From NCBI RefSeq assembly GCF_014203235.1, contig NZ_JACHIN010000023.1, positions 90,272 to 154,271 on the forward strand: 64,000 nucleotides of DNA, given 5' to 3'. The notes under the pieces are model-generated. The model made no database searches. It was not told where the DNA came from and worked only from the letters and a program-made list of their open reading frames with translations. The stretch comes from Nonomuraea endophytica. GTDB taxonomy: Bacteria; Actinomycetota; Actinomycetes; Streptosporangiales; Streptosporangiaceae. Made by a program: the position numbers and the translations under genes. Below are positions 34,508-42,345 of the stretch, piece by piece. Each line of letters opens with the position of its first letter. Position 1 is the first letter of the stretch.

Positions 34508-34586
34508 CTAATGCCTTTCGATAGTGAAGATGCATTAGTTGTAGCGTGTCGCGATCTAATGCGTCAACCCATGGATGTAGGATTAG
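34508..34586. promoter_or_regulatory. Array of CTAATGC boxes, about 24-bp period
   Basis: CTAATGC at 34508, GCATTAG at 34532, CTAATGC at 34556 and GATTAG at 34581 alternate in orientation with 24, 24 and 25 bases between starts. The last overlaps the -10 of the CGNR gene, and the first is just before the hydrolase start. This suggests a cooperative operator for a regulator, perhaps the CGNR protein itself. Confidence 0.6.
34578..34583 (+). promoter_or_regulatory. -10 element of a leaderless promoter (CGNR gene)
   Basis: TAGGAT lies 6 bases before the ATG at 34590 and is overlapped by the fourth box of the operator array. Confidence 0.5.
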
Positions 34587-34589
34587 TGC

Positions 34590-35132
34590 ATGACGGACCC
34601 GCTGACCGGCGAACATCTCGCCCTCGACCTCGTCAATACCAGACCGAGCGTCGGGGACCTCCTCGCCACCCCCGCCGACCTGCGCCATTGGCTGATACTC
34701 CAACGGGGCAGGCTGCGGGACGAGCCGGTCGCGGAGCGCGACGTCGCCCAGGTACGCGAGCTGCGCGAGCTCGTGGCCGTCGCCGTCTCACACCTGCGCG
34801 CCGGCACCGCCCCGCCCGACGAGGTCCTGCGCGCCCTCACCCAGGCGCAGCGGATGGCGCCCGCCTACCGCGAGCTGTCCTGGCGCGACGGGGCCGTCGC
34901 CGCGCTCCCCCGGCGCTCCGGCACCCCCGGCGAACGCCTGGTGGCCCAGCTCGCCGATGCCGCCGCCGACCTGCTCGCCGGCCCCGACGCCGGCCGTATC
35001 CGGCAGTGCGAGGGACACGACTGCGTGATGCTGTTCGTCCCCGCGCACCCGCGCCGCCGCTGGTGCTCGACCGCCCGCTGCGGCAACCGCGCCCGCGTGG
35101 CCCGCCACTACCAGCGCCACAAGCCCGCTTGA
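34590..35132 (+). CDS. CGNR zinc-finger (ABATE-type) regulator
   Basis: A 180-residue protein. The N-terminal helical ABATE domain starts EHLALDLVNT, and the C-terminal zinc finger has Cys-x4-Cys (CEGHDC, about 139-144), then RRWCSTARCGNRARVARHY with the CGNR motif. Such proteins are taken to be stress-linked transcription regulators, though evidence is thin. The divergent alpha/beta hydrolase and the CTAATGC array suggest control of that gene and of itself. The start is leaderless. Confidence 0.85.
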   Translation: MTDPLTGEHLALDLVNTRPSVGDLLATPADLRHWLILQRGRLRDEPVAERDVAQVRELRELVAVAVSHLRAGTAPPDEVLRALTQAQRMAPAYRELSWRDGAVAALPRRSGTPGERLVAQLADAAADLLAGPDAGRIRQCEGHDCVMLFVPAHPRRRWCSTARCGNRARVARHYQRHKPA

Positions 35133-35270
35133 ACGCTTCCGGAAACGGCGTTTTCCGCGCATTCCCGAACCATTGATCGGGCCGGGGCGTCAAACGAGAG
35201 ATCACAAAGCATCTGGAGTGGTTCATGTGATGATCTGGCCGAGCCCCGCCCGCGTGGGTGCGTCCCCGGC

Positions 35271-35903
35271 ATGGTGACCCGCAAGCGCGCCGCGCGCTCC
35301 CGGCAGCGCATCGACGTGAGCCGCCTGCCCGAAGACGTCGTGGCGCTCCTCGACGACCTCCCGCCCGGCGAGAACCTGGTCGTCACCCGCGACGGCGTGC
35401 CGATCGCGACGATCGCCAGCACCATCGACGTGGTCCAGGGCGCCGTCGTCGACCGCGCCCCACCCGACGAGGTCCCCGAGGAGGCACCCGTCGACTACGA
35501 CGGCGTGACCGTCGTGGCCACCGCGATGGAGCTGTCGACCGCGGCCCGGGTGGCGCTGTCCACCCAGCTCGGCCCGGACTACGTCGTGCTCGACATGAAG
35601 GTCGCGCCCCTGACGGCCGACGTGCTTCTGGTGCCACCGGGCAGCCCGCAGCTGATCGGGGCGCTCCGGGCGATGTTCGCGAAGGCCCGCATCGTCGTCG
35701 CCGAGATCGAGGACGACGAGCTCGGAGTCCAGTACCACGGTCCGGTACGGCGGCTGCTCGACGCCGGTGCCGAGGCGTATCTGCCTCCGGCGAACCTCCC
35801 GCGCCTGGCCATGCAGCTCGACTACACGCTCAACCACGGACGGGAGCTCTCCGGCGGGCCCGCCGCGCAGCCGCAGATCGCCCCGGCGGCTGACGACTCA
35901 TGA
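35271..35903 (+). CDS. Protein with Phd/YefM-like N-terminus, unknown function
   Basis: A 210-residue protein. Residues 13-50 (SRLPEDVVALLDDLPPGENLVVTRDGVPIATI in outline) resemble the beta-alpha start of Phd/YefM antitoxins, where a short helix precedes a strand ending in Val-x-x-Asp/Asn-Gly-x-Pro. The rest is an alpha/beta region of about 130 residues without a recognised family. No toxin-like partner adjoins it, so an antitoxin role is not supported. It begins with an ATG in weak context. A terminator follows. Function unknown. Confidence 0.55.
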   Translation: MVTRKRAARSRQRIDVSRLPEDVVALLDDLPPGENLVVTRDGVPIATIASTIDVVQGAVVDRAPPDEVPEEAPVDYDGVTVVATAMELSTAARVALSTQLGPDYVVLDMKVAPLTADVLLVPPGSPQLIGALRAMFAKARIVVAEIEDDELGVQYHGPVRRLLDAGAEAYLPPANLPRLAMQLDYTLNHGRELSGGPAAQPQIAPAADDS

Positions 35904-35910
35904 GATCAGC

Positions 35911-35945
35911 CGAACGCCCGGCCCCTGTGCGGGACCGGGCGTTCG
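35911..35945. terminator. Bidirectional terminator between convergent genes
   Basis: CGAACGCCCGG (35911-35921) and CCGGGCGTTCG (35935-35945) form a perfect 11-bp stem. It stands between the stop codons of the gene above and nrdJ. Confidence 0.75.
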
Positions 35946-35957
35946 ATCAAGTGGCTG

Positions 35958-38786
35958 TCAGCTGCAGCCGCTGGTGGAGCCGCAGCCCTCGCAGACGTAG
36001 CAACTGCCCGCGGGGCGCATCTTGGTGCCGCAGGTCATGCAGAGCGGCGCGTCGGCCGTGAAGCGCTGGTGGCTCTCCAGCGTCAGCTCGCGGCCCGGCG
36101 CCGGCTCGGCGGCCGGCTCCGGCTTCGCCGCCTCTATCGGGGCGGACTGGGCCAGGATCTCCCGGTCCACCGACTCGTGCAGCGGCGCCGGGTCCTCACC
36201 ACGCTGCTGCGCGGCCCGCTCGGCGGCCGAGAAGATGCCCAGGGCGGCCCGCTCGTCAAAGGGCAGGTGGTCCAGGGCCAGGCGGCGGAAGATGTAGTCC
36301 ATCACCGACGTGGCCATCCGGATGTCCGGGTCGTCCGTCATCCCGGCGGGCTCGAAGCGCATGTTGACGAACTTGCTCATGTACGTCTCGAGCGGCACGC
36401 CGTACTGCAGCCCGATCGAGATCGCCACGGAGAAGGCGTCCATGACGCCCGCCAGCGTCGAGCCCTGCTTGGACATCTTGAGGAAGACCTCGCCCAGTCC
36501 GTCGTCCGGGTAGGACGAGGCGGTCATGTAGCCCTTGGCGCCGCCGACCGTGAAGCGGGTCGTCGTGCTGGGGCGCTGGTTGGGCATGCGGCGGCGGGTC
36601 GGCCGGTTGACCTCGATGACCTTGACCTCGGGCTCGCCGGCGGCGGCCTCGGTGGTCTTGGCCTCCTCCTTCTTGCCCCCGGCCGACAGCGGCTGGCCGA
36701 CCTTGCAGTTGTCGCGGTAGACGGCCAGCGCCTTCAGGCCGAGCTTCCAGCCCTCCAGGTAGACCTGCTCGATGTCGTCGATCGTGGCCGACTCGGGCAG
36801 GTTGACCGTCTTGGAGATGGCGCCCGACAGGAACGGCTGCGTGGCGGCCATCATCCGCACGTGGCCCATCGGCGCGATCGCGCGCTCGCCCATCGCGCAG
36901 TCGAACACCTCGTAGTGCTCGTGCTTGAGGCCCGGGGCGTCGACGACGTGGCCGTGCTCGGCGATGTACTCGACGATCGCCTCGATCTGCTCCTGCTGGT
37001 AGCGCATCTGCTTGAGCGCGCGCGGGATCGTCTGGTTGACGATCTGCATCGAGCCGCCGCCGACGAGCTTCTTGAACTTGACCAGCGCCAGGTCCGGCTC
37101 GATGCCGGTGGTGTCGCAGTCCATCATCAGGCCGATGGTGCCGGTCGGGGCCAGCAGCGACGCCTGGGCGTTGCGGTAGCCGTTCTTCTCGCCGAGCTTG
37201 AGGCACTCCGACCACTGCTTGGACGCCTCAGTGTGGATCTTGGAGTCCATGATGCCGACCGTGCGCAGGTTGTCGTTGGCGGCGGCGTGCTTGCGCATGA
37301 CGCGCTTGTGCGGCTCGGCGTTGCGGGCATAGCCCTCGTACGCGCCGACGGCCCCCGCCAGCTCCGCGCTGCGGCGGTAGGAGACGCCGGTCATCAGGCT
37401 GGTGATGGTTCCGGCCACCGCGCGGCCGCCGTCGGAGTCGTAGGCGTGGCCGGTGGCCATGAGCAGCGCGCCCAGGTTGGCGTAGCCGATGCCGAGCTGG
37501 CGGTAGGCGCGGGTGGTCTCGCCGATCTTCTCCGTCGGGAAGTCCGCGAAGGTGATCGAGACGTCCATCGCCGTGATGATCAGCTCGGTGAGCTTCACGA
37601 AGTTCGCGATGTCGAAGGAGTTGTCGTCCTTCAGGAACTTCAGCAGGTTGATGCTGGCCAGGTTGCAGGAGGAGTTGTCCAGGTGGACGTACTCGCTGCA
37701 CGGGTTGGACGCGGTGATCCGGCCGGTCTCCGGGCTGGTGTGCCAGTCGTTGATCGTGCCGTCGTACTGGATGCCCGGGTCGGCGCACTCCCACGCGGCC
37801 TTGGCCATCTTGCGGAACAGGTCCTGGGCGTCGACCTCCTCGATGACCTCGCCGGTCAGGCGGGCGCGCAGGCCGAACTTCTCGCCCTTCTCCACCGCGT
37901 TCATGAACTCGTCGGAGACGCGCACGGAGTTGTTGGCGTTCTGGTACTGCACGGACACGATGTCCTTGCCGCCCAGGTCCATGTCGTAACCGGCGTCGCG
38001 AAGGGCACGGATCTTGTCCTCTTCGCGGGCCTTGGTCTCGATGAACTCCTCGATGTCGGGGTGGTCGACGTCGAGCACGACCATCTTGGCCGCGCGCCGC
38101 GTGGCGCCGCCCGACTTGATGGTCCCGGCCGACGCGTCGGCGCCGCGCATGAAGCTGACGGGGCCGCTGGCAGTGCCGCCGCTGGAGAGAAGCTCCTTGG
38201 AGGAGCGGATGCGGGACAGGTTGATGCCCGAGCCCGAACCGCCCTTGAAGATCACGCCCTCTTCCTTGTACCACTCCAGGATCGACTCCATCTGGTCGTC
38301 CACGGAGAGAATGAAACACGCGCTGACCTGCTGCGGGGACTGCGTGCCCACGTTGAACCAGACCGGCGAGTTGAACGCGAAGACCTGGTGCGCGAGCGCG
38401 TACTTGAGCTCGTGGTCGAAGATCTCGGCGTCCTCGTCGGTGGCGAAGTAGCCGTGCTCCACCGCGGTCTTCGTGTACATGCCGACCACGCGGTCGACCA
38501 GCTGCTTCAGGCTCCACTCACGCTGCGGGGTGCCCACGGCGCCCCGGAAGTATTTGGTGGTCACGATGTTGGCCGCGTTGACCGACCAGAACTCGGGGAA
38601 CTCGACACCCCGCTGCTCAAAGTTGATCGACCCGTCGCGCCAGTTGGTCATGACGACGTCACGGCGCTCCCAGGTGATCTCGTCGTAGGGATGCACGCCC
38701 GGCTTGGTGAAGATCCGCTTCATCTTCAGACCCTTGCGGGGCTTCTTGCCCCCGCGCGCCACTGAACCGCTTGCCGTCTCCGTCAT
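35958..38786 (-). CDS. nrdJ: Vitamin B12-dependent (class II) ribonucleotide reductase
   Basis: A 942-residue class II ribonucleotide reductase that makes deoxyribonucleotides using adenosylcobalamin as radical source. The catalytic cysteines fit the order of the family: one in VSACFILSV, one in NPCSEYVHLDNSSCNL and one in the later barrel. The effector region and the barrel-closing PTGTIGLMMDCDTTGIEP are clear. The C-terminus carries the CMTCGTKMRPAGSCYVCEG Cys cluster, a zinc-type domain usual in this subfamily. It is 4-base overlapped (ATGA) by nrdR, with which it is co-transcribed. NrdR boxes lie upstream of nrdR. Confidence 0.95.
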   Translation of the reverse strand: MTETASGSVARGGKKPRKGLKMKRIFTKPGVHPYDEITWERRDVVMTNWRDGSINFEQRGVEFPEFWSVNAANIVTTKYFRGAVGTPQREWSLKQLVDRVVGMYTKTAVEHGYFATDEDAEIFDHELKYALAHQVFAFNSPVWFNVGTQSPQQVSACFILSVDDQMESILEWYKEEGVIFKGGSGSGINLSRIRSSKELLSSGGTASGPVSFMRGADASAGTIKSGGATRRAAKMVVLDVDHPDIEEFIETKAREEDKIRALRDAGYDMDLGGKDIVSVQYQNANNSVRVSDEFMNAVEKGEKFGLRARLTGEVIEEVDAQDLFRKMAKAAWECADPGIQYDGTINDWHTSPETGRITASNPCSEYVHLDNSSCNLASINLLKFLKDDNSFDIANFVKLTELIITAMDVSITFADFPTEKIGETTRAYRQLGIGYANLGALLMATGHAYDSDGGRAVAGTITSLMTGVSYRRSAELAGAVGAYEGYARNAEPHKRVMRKHAAANDNLRTVGIMDSKIHTEASKQWSECLKLGEKNGYRNAQASLLAPTGTIGLMMDCDTTGIEPDLALVKFKKLVGGGSMQIVNQTIPRALKQMRYQQEQIEAIVEYIAEHGHVVDAPGLKHEHYEVFDCAMGERAIAPMGHVRMMAATQPFLSGAISKTVNLPESATIDDIEQVYLEGWKLGLKALAVYRDNCKVGQPLSAGGKKEEAKTTEAAAGEPEVKVIEVNRPTRRRMPNQRPSTTTRFTVGGAKGYMTASSYPDDGLGEVFLKMSKQGSTLAGVMDAFSVAISIGLQYGVPLETYMSKFVNMRFEPAGMTDDPDIRMATSVMDYIFRRLALDHLPFDERAALGIFSAAERAAQQRGEDPAPLHESVDREILAQSAPIEAAKPEPAAEPAPGRELTLESHQRFTADAPLCMTCGTKMRPAGSCYVCEGCGSTSGCS

Positions 38787-39298
38787 GACTCCCCCTTCAG
38801 GCCCTTGACGGCCGAGTTCGTCTCGCCCTGCACGCTGCCGGTGCGGCTCGACTCCCTCTCCGCCTTCAACTGTTCGATCTCGGCCTCGAAGTCCGCCAGG
38901 CTCTCGAAACCGCGATACACCGATGCGAACCGCAGGTACGCCACCTCGTCCAGCTCACGCAGCGGGCCCAGGATCGCCAGCCCCACCTCGTTGGAGGGGA
39001 TTTCCGCCGCGCCCCTGGCCCGGATGACCTCCTCGACCCGCTGCCCCAGCTGGGCCAGCGAATCCTCCGTCACCGGCCTGCCCTGGCAGGCCCGCCGTAC
39101 GCCCGCGACGACCTTGTCCCGAGAGAAGGGCTCGGTCACCCCGCTACGCTTGCTCACCATCAGCAGGACCGTCTCCTGGGTGGTGAACCTGCGCCCGCAC
39201 TCCGGACACGTCCGGCGTCGCCTGATGGCCGCGCCGTCGTCCGTGGAGCGGCTGTCGATGACCCTCGTGTCGGGGTGGCGGCAGAACGGACAGTGCAC
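38783..39298 (-). CDS. nrdR: NrdR transcriptional repressor
   Basis: A 171-residue repressor of ribonucleotide reductase genes. The N-terminal zinc ribbon has Cys3-x2-Cys6 and Cys31-x2-Cys34, and the ATP-cone domain follows (about 46-136, starting KRSGVTEPFSRDKV) and senses ATP versus dATP. The usual start is the codon before HCPFC; here it is GTG at 39298 with GAGGAGG 9 bases upstream, while the frame extends 19 codons of Arg-rich filler. It overlaps nrdJ by four bases. Two NrdR-box-like sites lie just after the promoter, so it is probably autoregulated. Confidence 0.95.
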   Translation of the reverse strand: MHCPFCRHPDTRVIDSRSTDDGAAIRRRRTCPECGRRFTTQETVLLMVSKRSGVTEPFSRDKVVAGVRRACQGRPVTEDSLAQLGQRVEEVIRARGAAEIPSNEVGLAILGPLRELDEVAYLRFASVYRGFESLADFEAEIEQLKAERESSRTGSVQGETNSAVKGLKGES

Positions 39299-39387
39299 GC
39301 TGCTTCGCCTCCTCGAACGGCCGCGTAAAGCGGTTGTCCCCGTACGCTCGCGCACACCCCACGGCGAGCCATGGAGCGGTCACGGAA

Positions 39388-39431
39388 ACACAAGTTGTGG
39401 TGAACTACATCGGTGTAACTACTAGATGTTG
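39388..39431. promoter_or_regulatory. NrdR-box pair upstream of nrdRJ
   Basis: Box 2 (39422-39431) reads CTAGATGTTG, matching C-W-A-n-A-T-n-T-W-G. Box 1 (39388-39401) is the near-palindrome ACACAAGTTGTGGT. Their centres are about 32 bases, or three helical turns, apart, as is usual for NrdR box pairs. Both lie downstream of the -10 at 39439, where binding would block transcription. Confidence 0.6.
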
Positions 39432-39438
39432 TGGTCCT

Positions 39439-39467
39439 AACGTAGAAGCGCGCGACCATGAACGCAA
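39439..39467 (-). promoter_or_regulatory. nrdRJ promoter
   Basis: On the minus strand TTGCGT (39467-39462) and TACGTT (39444-39439) are 17 bases apart. The expected start is inside NrdR box 2. Confidence 0.6.
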
Positions 39468-39745
39468 GTTGGCGCGGCCCTTCCCATCGAAGTCGCTGAT
39501 CAGCGGGGTGATGGGCGCTGCGGCCGGGCGTGTCGGCGTAAACAAGCGGGGCGAGCCGGGTGTTCCCGGACCTGTTTTCGCAGGTCGATGGGGTGATGGC
39601 CGGTGTCGCTGCCCGGACGTTGATGATCTTGCCCGGAGGCCCGGAAGCCCTTCTGCGCCGAGGTTGTGGAGGTTTTTGGGGCTGGTGTGGGGGGTGGTGC
39701 CCCTGTGCCTCCGTGAGGCTGGTGCTGCTTGCCTGTCGAACACGA
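39468..39745. other. Gap of about 280 bases without a recognised gene
   Basis: Between the nrdRJ promoter and the terminator of the LysM gene I see no convincing ORF: frames here lack ribosome sites and have compositions typical of shadow coding. No riboswitch is recognised. An unrecognised small RNA cannot be excluded. Confidence 0.4.
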
Positions 39746-39773
39746 AAGCGCGCGCCCGCCCGGGCGCGCGCTT
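39746..39773 (-). terminator. Terminator after the LysM protein gene
   Basis: AAGCGCGCGCCC pairs perfectly with GGGCGCGCGCTT across a 4-base loop, 12 bp. On the minus strand it lies about 50 bases after the LysM gene stop and is followed by TTTCGTGTT. Confidence 0.8.
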
Positions 39774-39823
39774 GCCTTCACGGTGTCCTCGCGAAGCCCT
39801 TCAGGGGGTACGGCGATGCGTCG

Positions 39824-40930
39824 TCAGCGGCCCGAGGGGATGTACAGGCGGGTGCCGGGGCGGATCAGGGAGCTCTTCAGCCCGTTCAGCCGCATGATGT
39901 CCCGGGCCACGGCGTCGGCGTCACCCTCGGGGGAGACGGTTCCGGCGATGGTCCAGAGCGTGTCGCCGTCCTCGACCACGACCCATGGCAGGCCCGCATG
40001 GCTGGGGACGGTCTGGCTCGCCGAGGCCAGGCTGACCGCCCGGGTGCCCAGCCACAGCCCGGCCAGGGAGAGCGCGGCCACGACCACCACCAGCGCCGCC
40101 CTGCCGCGCCGCGTCAGCCGTACGGGCGGCTTGGGCCGATTGACCCGCACCCCACCCCCACGCGACCCACCACCACGCCCGGCACCACCACGTCCGGCAC
40201 TCCCACGCCCGGCACTCCCACGCCCGGCAGCACCACGTTCGGCACTCCCACGCCTGGCGGCACCACGTCCGGTGCTCCCACGCCTGGCGACCCCACTCCC
40301 GGCGACCCCGCTCCCACCGGTCCCGCGCCCTTTAGGACCGCTCTGGTGCGGGAGCGGCTGGGTGTCGTGCGTTCGGGTGTCCCCGGGAGCCCCCGTGGCC
40401 CCGGCGACCCTGTTCCGCGCACGCTCCTGACGGCCCCGCGACCGCCCGCCTTTCCTCGAACCGCCCCGGGCACGCTCCTGGCGACCGCGCGGCCGTTCAC
40501 CCGAACCCCCGCGACCGTCCGCAGACCCGTTGCCCGGCACGGACGCGTCACGCGGCACAGACCCATCACGCGGCGCAGACCCTCCGCTCCGCACAGGACC
40601 GTCGGACCGCGCGGGACCGTCGAGTCGTGGGCCGGGTTCTGTGCCTGCGGACTCCGTGCGTGGTGGTGGGACCAGCCAGAGGGTCGGGCCACCGGGACGG
40701 CCGCGGCGCACGCGGCCGGGACGCGAGCCCTGCCCGGCCGTGCGCGCCGCGGCCCGCTCCGTGGAATCCCCCGGGCCGCCCTTGTTCGAACGTCCGGTGG
40801 CCCGGTTGTTCGAACGGCGGCGCTCGGCGCTCTCGGCGGCGCGCCGGGCGTCGGCCAGGACGATGTCGGCGATCAGCGTGAGCTCCTGGACGTCGTCGCT
40901 GGTCGATGATGTGGTGGTGGTCGCTCGCAC
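39824..40930 (-). CDS. LysM-domain membrane protein next to lexA (ChiZ/DivS-type position)
   Basis: A 368-residue protein. After a short N-terminal Ala/Arg/Asp segment comes about 240 residues of low-complexity, Arg/Gly/Ser/Pro-rich sequence with pentapeptide repeats. One membrane helix (about 278-300) and a C-terminal LysM domain (about 320-368; WVVVEDGDTLWTIAG to RPGTRLYIPSG) follow. The LysM domain binds peptidoglycan. In related actinobacteria the gene divergent from lexA encodes an SOS-induced cell-division inhibitor (DivS, ChiZ/Rv2719c). Synteny supports that role; the sequence itself is not diagnostic. GGGAGG precedes the GTG start, and the LexA box at 41054 is shared with lexA. Confidence 0.8.
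   Translation of the reverse strand: MRATTTTSSTSDDVQELTLIADIVLADARRAAESAERRRSNNRATGRSNKGGPGDSTERAAARTAGQGSRPGRVRRGRPGGPTLWLVPPPRTESAGTEPGPRLDGPARSDGPVRSGGSAPRDGSVPRDASVPGNGSADGRGGSGERPRGRQERARGGSRKGGRSRGRQERARNRVAGATGAPGDTRTHDTQPLPHQSGPKGRGTGGSGVAGSGVARRGSTGRGAARRGSAERGAAGRGSAGRGSAGRGGAGRGGGSRGGGVRVNRPKPPVRLTRRGRAALVVVVAALSLAGLWLGTRAVSLASASQTVPSHAGLPWVVVEDGDTLWTIAGTVSPEGDADAVARDIMRLNGLKSSLIRPGTRLYIPSGR
40173..40320. repeat. 15-bp coding minisatellite in the LysM gene
   Basis: About ten degenerate tandem copies of a 15-base unit of the form CCACGCCCGGCACTC. Read on the minus strand they encode Ala-Gly-Arg-Gly-Ser-type pentapeptides. The unit length keeps the frame, so copy number could vary without frameshift. 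Confidence 0.8.
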
Positions 40931-41053
40931 GATTGGCCTCCCGCCCCTGTGGCCTCAGCAAAAGGCCCAATAAAGATCGGCAAATCGAACACGGTGTCGA
41001 TCGAACTCCCGTACGATGTTGTACACCACGCGGGCGACATTTTCGAGGAAGAC

Positions 41054-41069
41054 TCGAACAATTGTTTGA
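41054..41069. promoter_or_regulatory. LexA (SOS) box between lexA and the LysM gene
   Basis: TCGAACAATTGTTTGA matches the actinobacterial SOS box TCGAAC-N4-GTTCGA with one change. It lies 99 bases upstream of lexA and 124 upstream of the divergent LysM gene. Confidence 0.85.
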
Positions 41070-41167
41070 GGTTGATCTTCGACGGCGATATCGTCGCTGT
41101 GTGCGACATGAAGACCACAGACCGGCAGGCGCGCCGCAGAGGCGGCCGGCCGGGCGAGGAGGAGAGC

Positions 41168-41875
41168 ATGAGCGAGCGGGATGACGCAAACGGGGTCAGC
41201 GACCTCGCGGTGCGCCGGCGTGACTCCCTGGGCCTGACCCCACGGCAGCGCAAGATCCTCGAGGTGATCCGCGATTCCGTCCAGCAGCGCGGTTATCCCC
41301 CGTCCATGCGGGAGATCGGCGAGGCCGTCCAGCTGACGAGCACGTCCAGCGTGTCGCACCAGCTGACCGCCTTGCAGCGCAAGGGCTACCTGCGCCGCGA
41401 CCCACACCGTCCGCGCGCGCTGGAGGTCCGCCTGCCCGGCGAGCCGGTCCTGTGGGTCGATCCCGACGCCAACGACGACGAGCCCGCGGTCAGCCGCCCG
41501 ACCGCGGCTTATGTCCCGCTCGTCGGCCGCATCGCCGCCGGTGGCCCGATCCTGGCCGAGGAGAGCGTCGAGGACGTCTTCGCCCTCCCCAAGCAGCTCG
41601 TCGGCGAGGGCACCCTCTTCCTCCTGCAGGTCTCCGGTGACTCGATGATCGAGGCCGCGATCGCCGACGGCGACTGGGTCGTGGTCCGCCAGCAGCCGGT
41701 GGCGGAGAGCGGAGACATCGTGGCCGCCATGATCGACGGCGAGGCCACGGTGAAGACCTTCAAGCGCAAGGACGGCCACGTCTGGCTGGTCCCCCACAAC
41801 CCCAACTACGACCCCATCCCGGGCGACGAGGCCAGCGTCCTGGGCAAGGTGGTAGCCGTCCTCCGCCGCCTCTGA
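41168..41875 (+). CDS. lexA: LexA repressor (SOS response)
   Basis: A 235-residue repressor. The N-terminal winged helix (about 25-90) reads LTPRQRKILEVIRDSVQQRG and STSSVSHQL. The peptidase domain has the Ala-Gly self-cleavage site in GRIAAGGP (about 121-125), Ser159 in GDSM and Lys196 in VKTF. RecA-stimulated self-cleavage relieves repression after DNA damage. ATG 41168 is chosen: GAGGAGGAG lies 3-9 bases before and homologues begin MS-x-R-D. Upstream in-frame starts would run through the SOS box. Divergent from the LysM gene; followed by a strong hairpin. Confidence 0.96.
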   Translation: MSERDDANGVSDLAVRRRDSLGLTPRQRKILEVIRDSVQQRGYPPSMREIGEAVQLTSTSSVSHQLTALQRKGYLRRDPHRPRALEVRLPGEPVLWVDPDANDDEPAVSRPTAAYVPLVGRIAAGGPILAEESVEDVFALPKQLVGEGTLFLLQVSGDSMIEAAIADGDWVVVRQQPVAESGDIVAAMIDGEATVKTFKRKDGHVWLVPHNPNYDPIPGDEASVLGKVVAVLRRL

Positions 41876-41880
41876 CCCTC

Positions 41881-41905
41881 AGGGCCCGGCACCCCGCCGG
41901 GCCCT
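41881..41905 (+). terminator. Terminator after lexA
   Basis: AGGGCCCGGC and GCCGGGCCCT form a perfect 10-bp stem with an ACCCC loop, 5 bases after the lexA stop. No T-run follows. Confidence 0.75.
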
Positions 41906-42333
41906 CTCCCCCTCACCCGGCCCACGACCTTGCGCGCGCCTGTCTTCGAGTACGGCGCCGCTCGGGCACCCGGGACACCGCGCTTTTCACCACCTCTTCG
42001 CGCCCCGGGGACCGCGCCTTTCACCACCTCTCCACGCAAGGCCCACGGCCCACGGAACGCCAGGGCACAGCAAGCGCCTTTACCGAAACGCCCCCCGCGC
42101 CTCTGACGGGCGATCACCGCGCCCACCCTCGACAACACGCCCCGCCACGCGGCTCCTCCTTGACGCGCGCCGGGTGCCGTTCGGGTGAGGTGCGAGGGTG
42201 GTCTGCTCCGCATGGGTGGTAGTGCGGGGCGGTGAGCAGGGGCGCGGGGTGGAGGGGTGGAGGGAGCTGGCGCGGTCTGGGATGAGGTGGGAGGTGGGTG
42301 AAATCCGGCCCTGTCGGGAAATGTCGGGAAAAA
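41906..42333. other. 430-base gap with repeat and G-rich tract
   Basis: No gene is supported here. The gap holds two imperfect 34-bp direct repeats (41969-42002 and 42003-42036, sharing CACCACCTCT), a strongly G-rich stretch on the plus strand from about 42180, and two adjacent TGTCGGGAAA copies (42312-42331) before the aminotransferase promoter. Confidence 0.6.
42239..42264 (+). other. Potential G-quadruplex motif
   Basis: Four runs of three or four G (starting 42239, 42246, 42254 and 42262) are separated by loops of 3, 4 and 4 bases. It lies about 70 bases upstream of the aminotransferase -10. Folding is not shown by sequence alone. Confidence 0.5.
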
Positions 42334-42339
42334 TACAAT
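42312..42339 (+). promoter_or_regulatory. Leaderless promoter of the aminotransferase gene with tandem decamer
   Basis: TACAAT (42334-42339) lies 6 bases before the GTG at 42346. Two adjacent copies of TGTCGGGAAA (42312-42331), one helical turn each, occupy the -35 region and may bind a regulator. Confidence 0.6.
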
Positions 42340-42345
42340 GCTCGG

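Noticed and set aside
35271..35903. Toxin-antitoxin module
   Set aside because: Only the first 40 or so residues resemble an antitoxin, and no toxin-like neighbour exists.
36069..38765. 898-codon frame opposite nrdJ
   Set aside because: nrdJ is certain, and this frame is rich in Arg, Leu, Val, His and Gly with no motif.
39299..39480. Cobalamin riboswitch before nrdRJ
   Set aside because: No B12-box-like sequence was found; NrdR boxes are present instead.
39405..39743. 112-codon minus-strand frame between nrdR and the LysM gene
   Set aside because: It overlaps the nrdRJ promoter, lacks a ribosome site and has Pro/Arg/His/Thr-rich filler composition.
40780..40830. GTTCGAAC palindromes inside the LysM gene
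   Set aside because: They are within coding sequence and have reversed half-site order compared with an SOS box.
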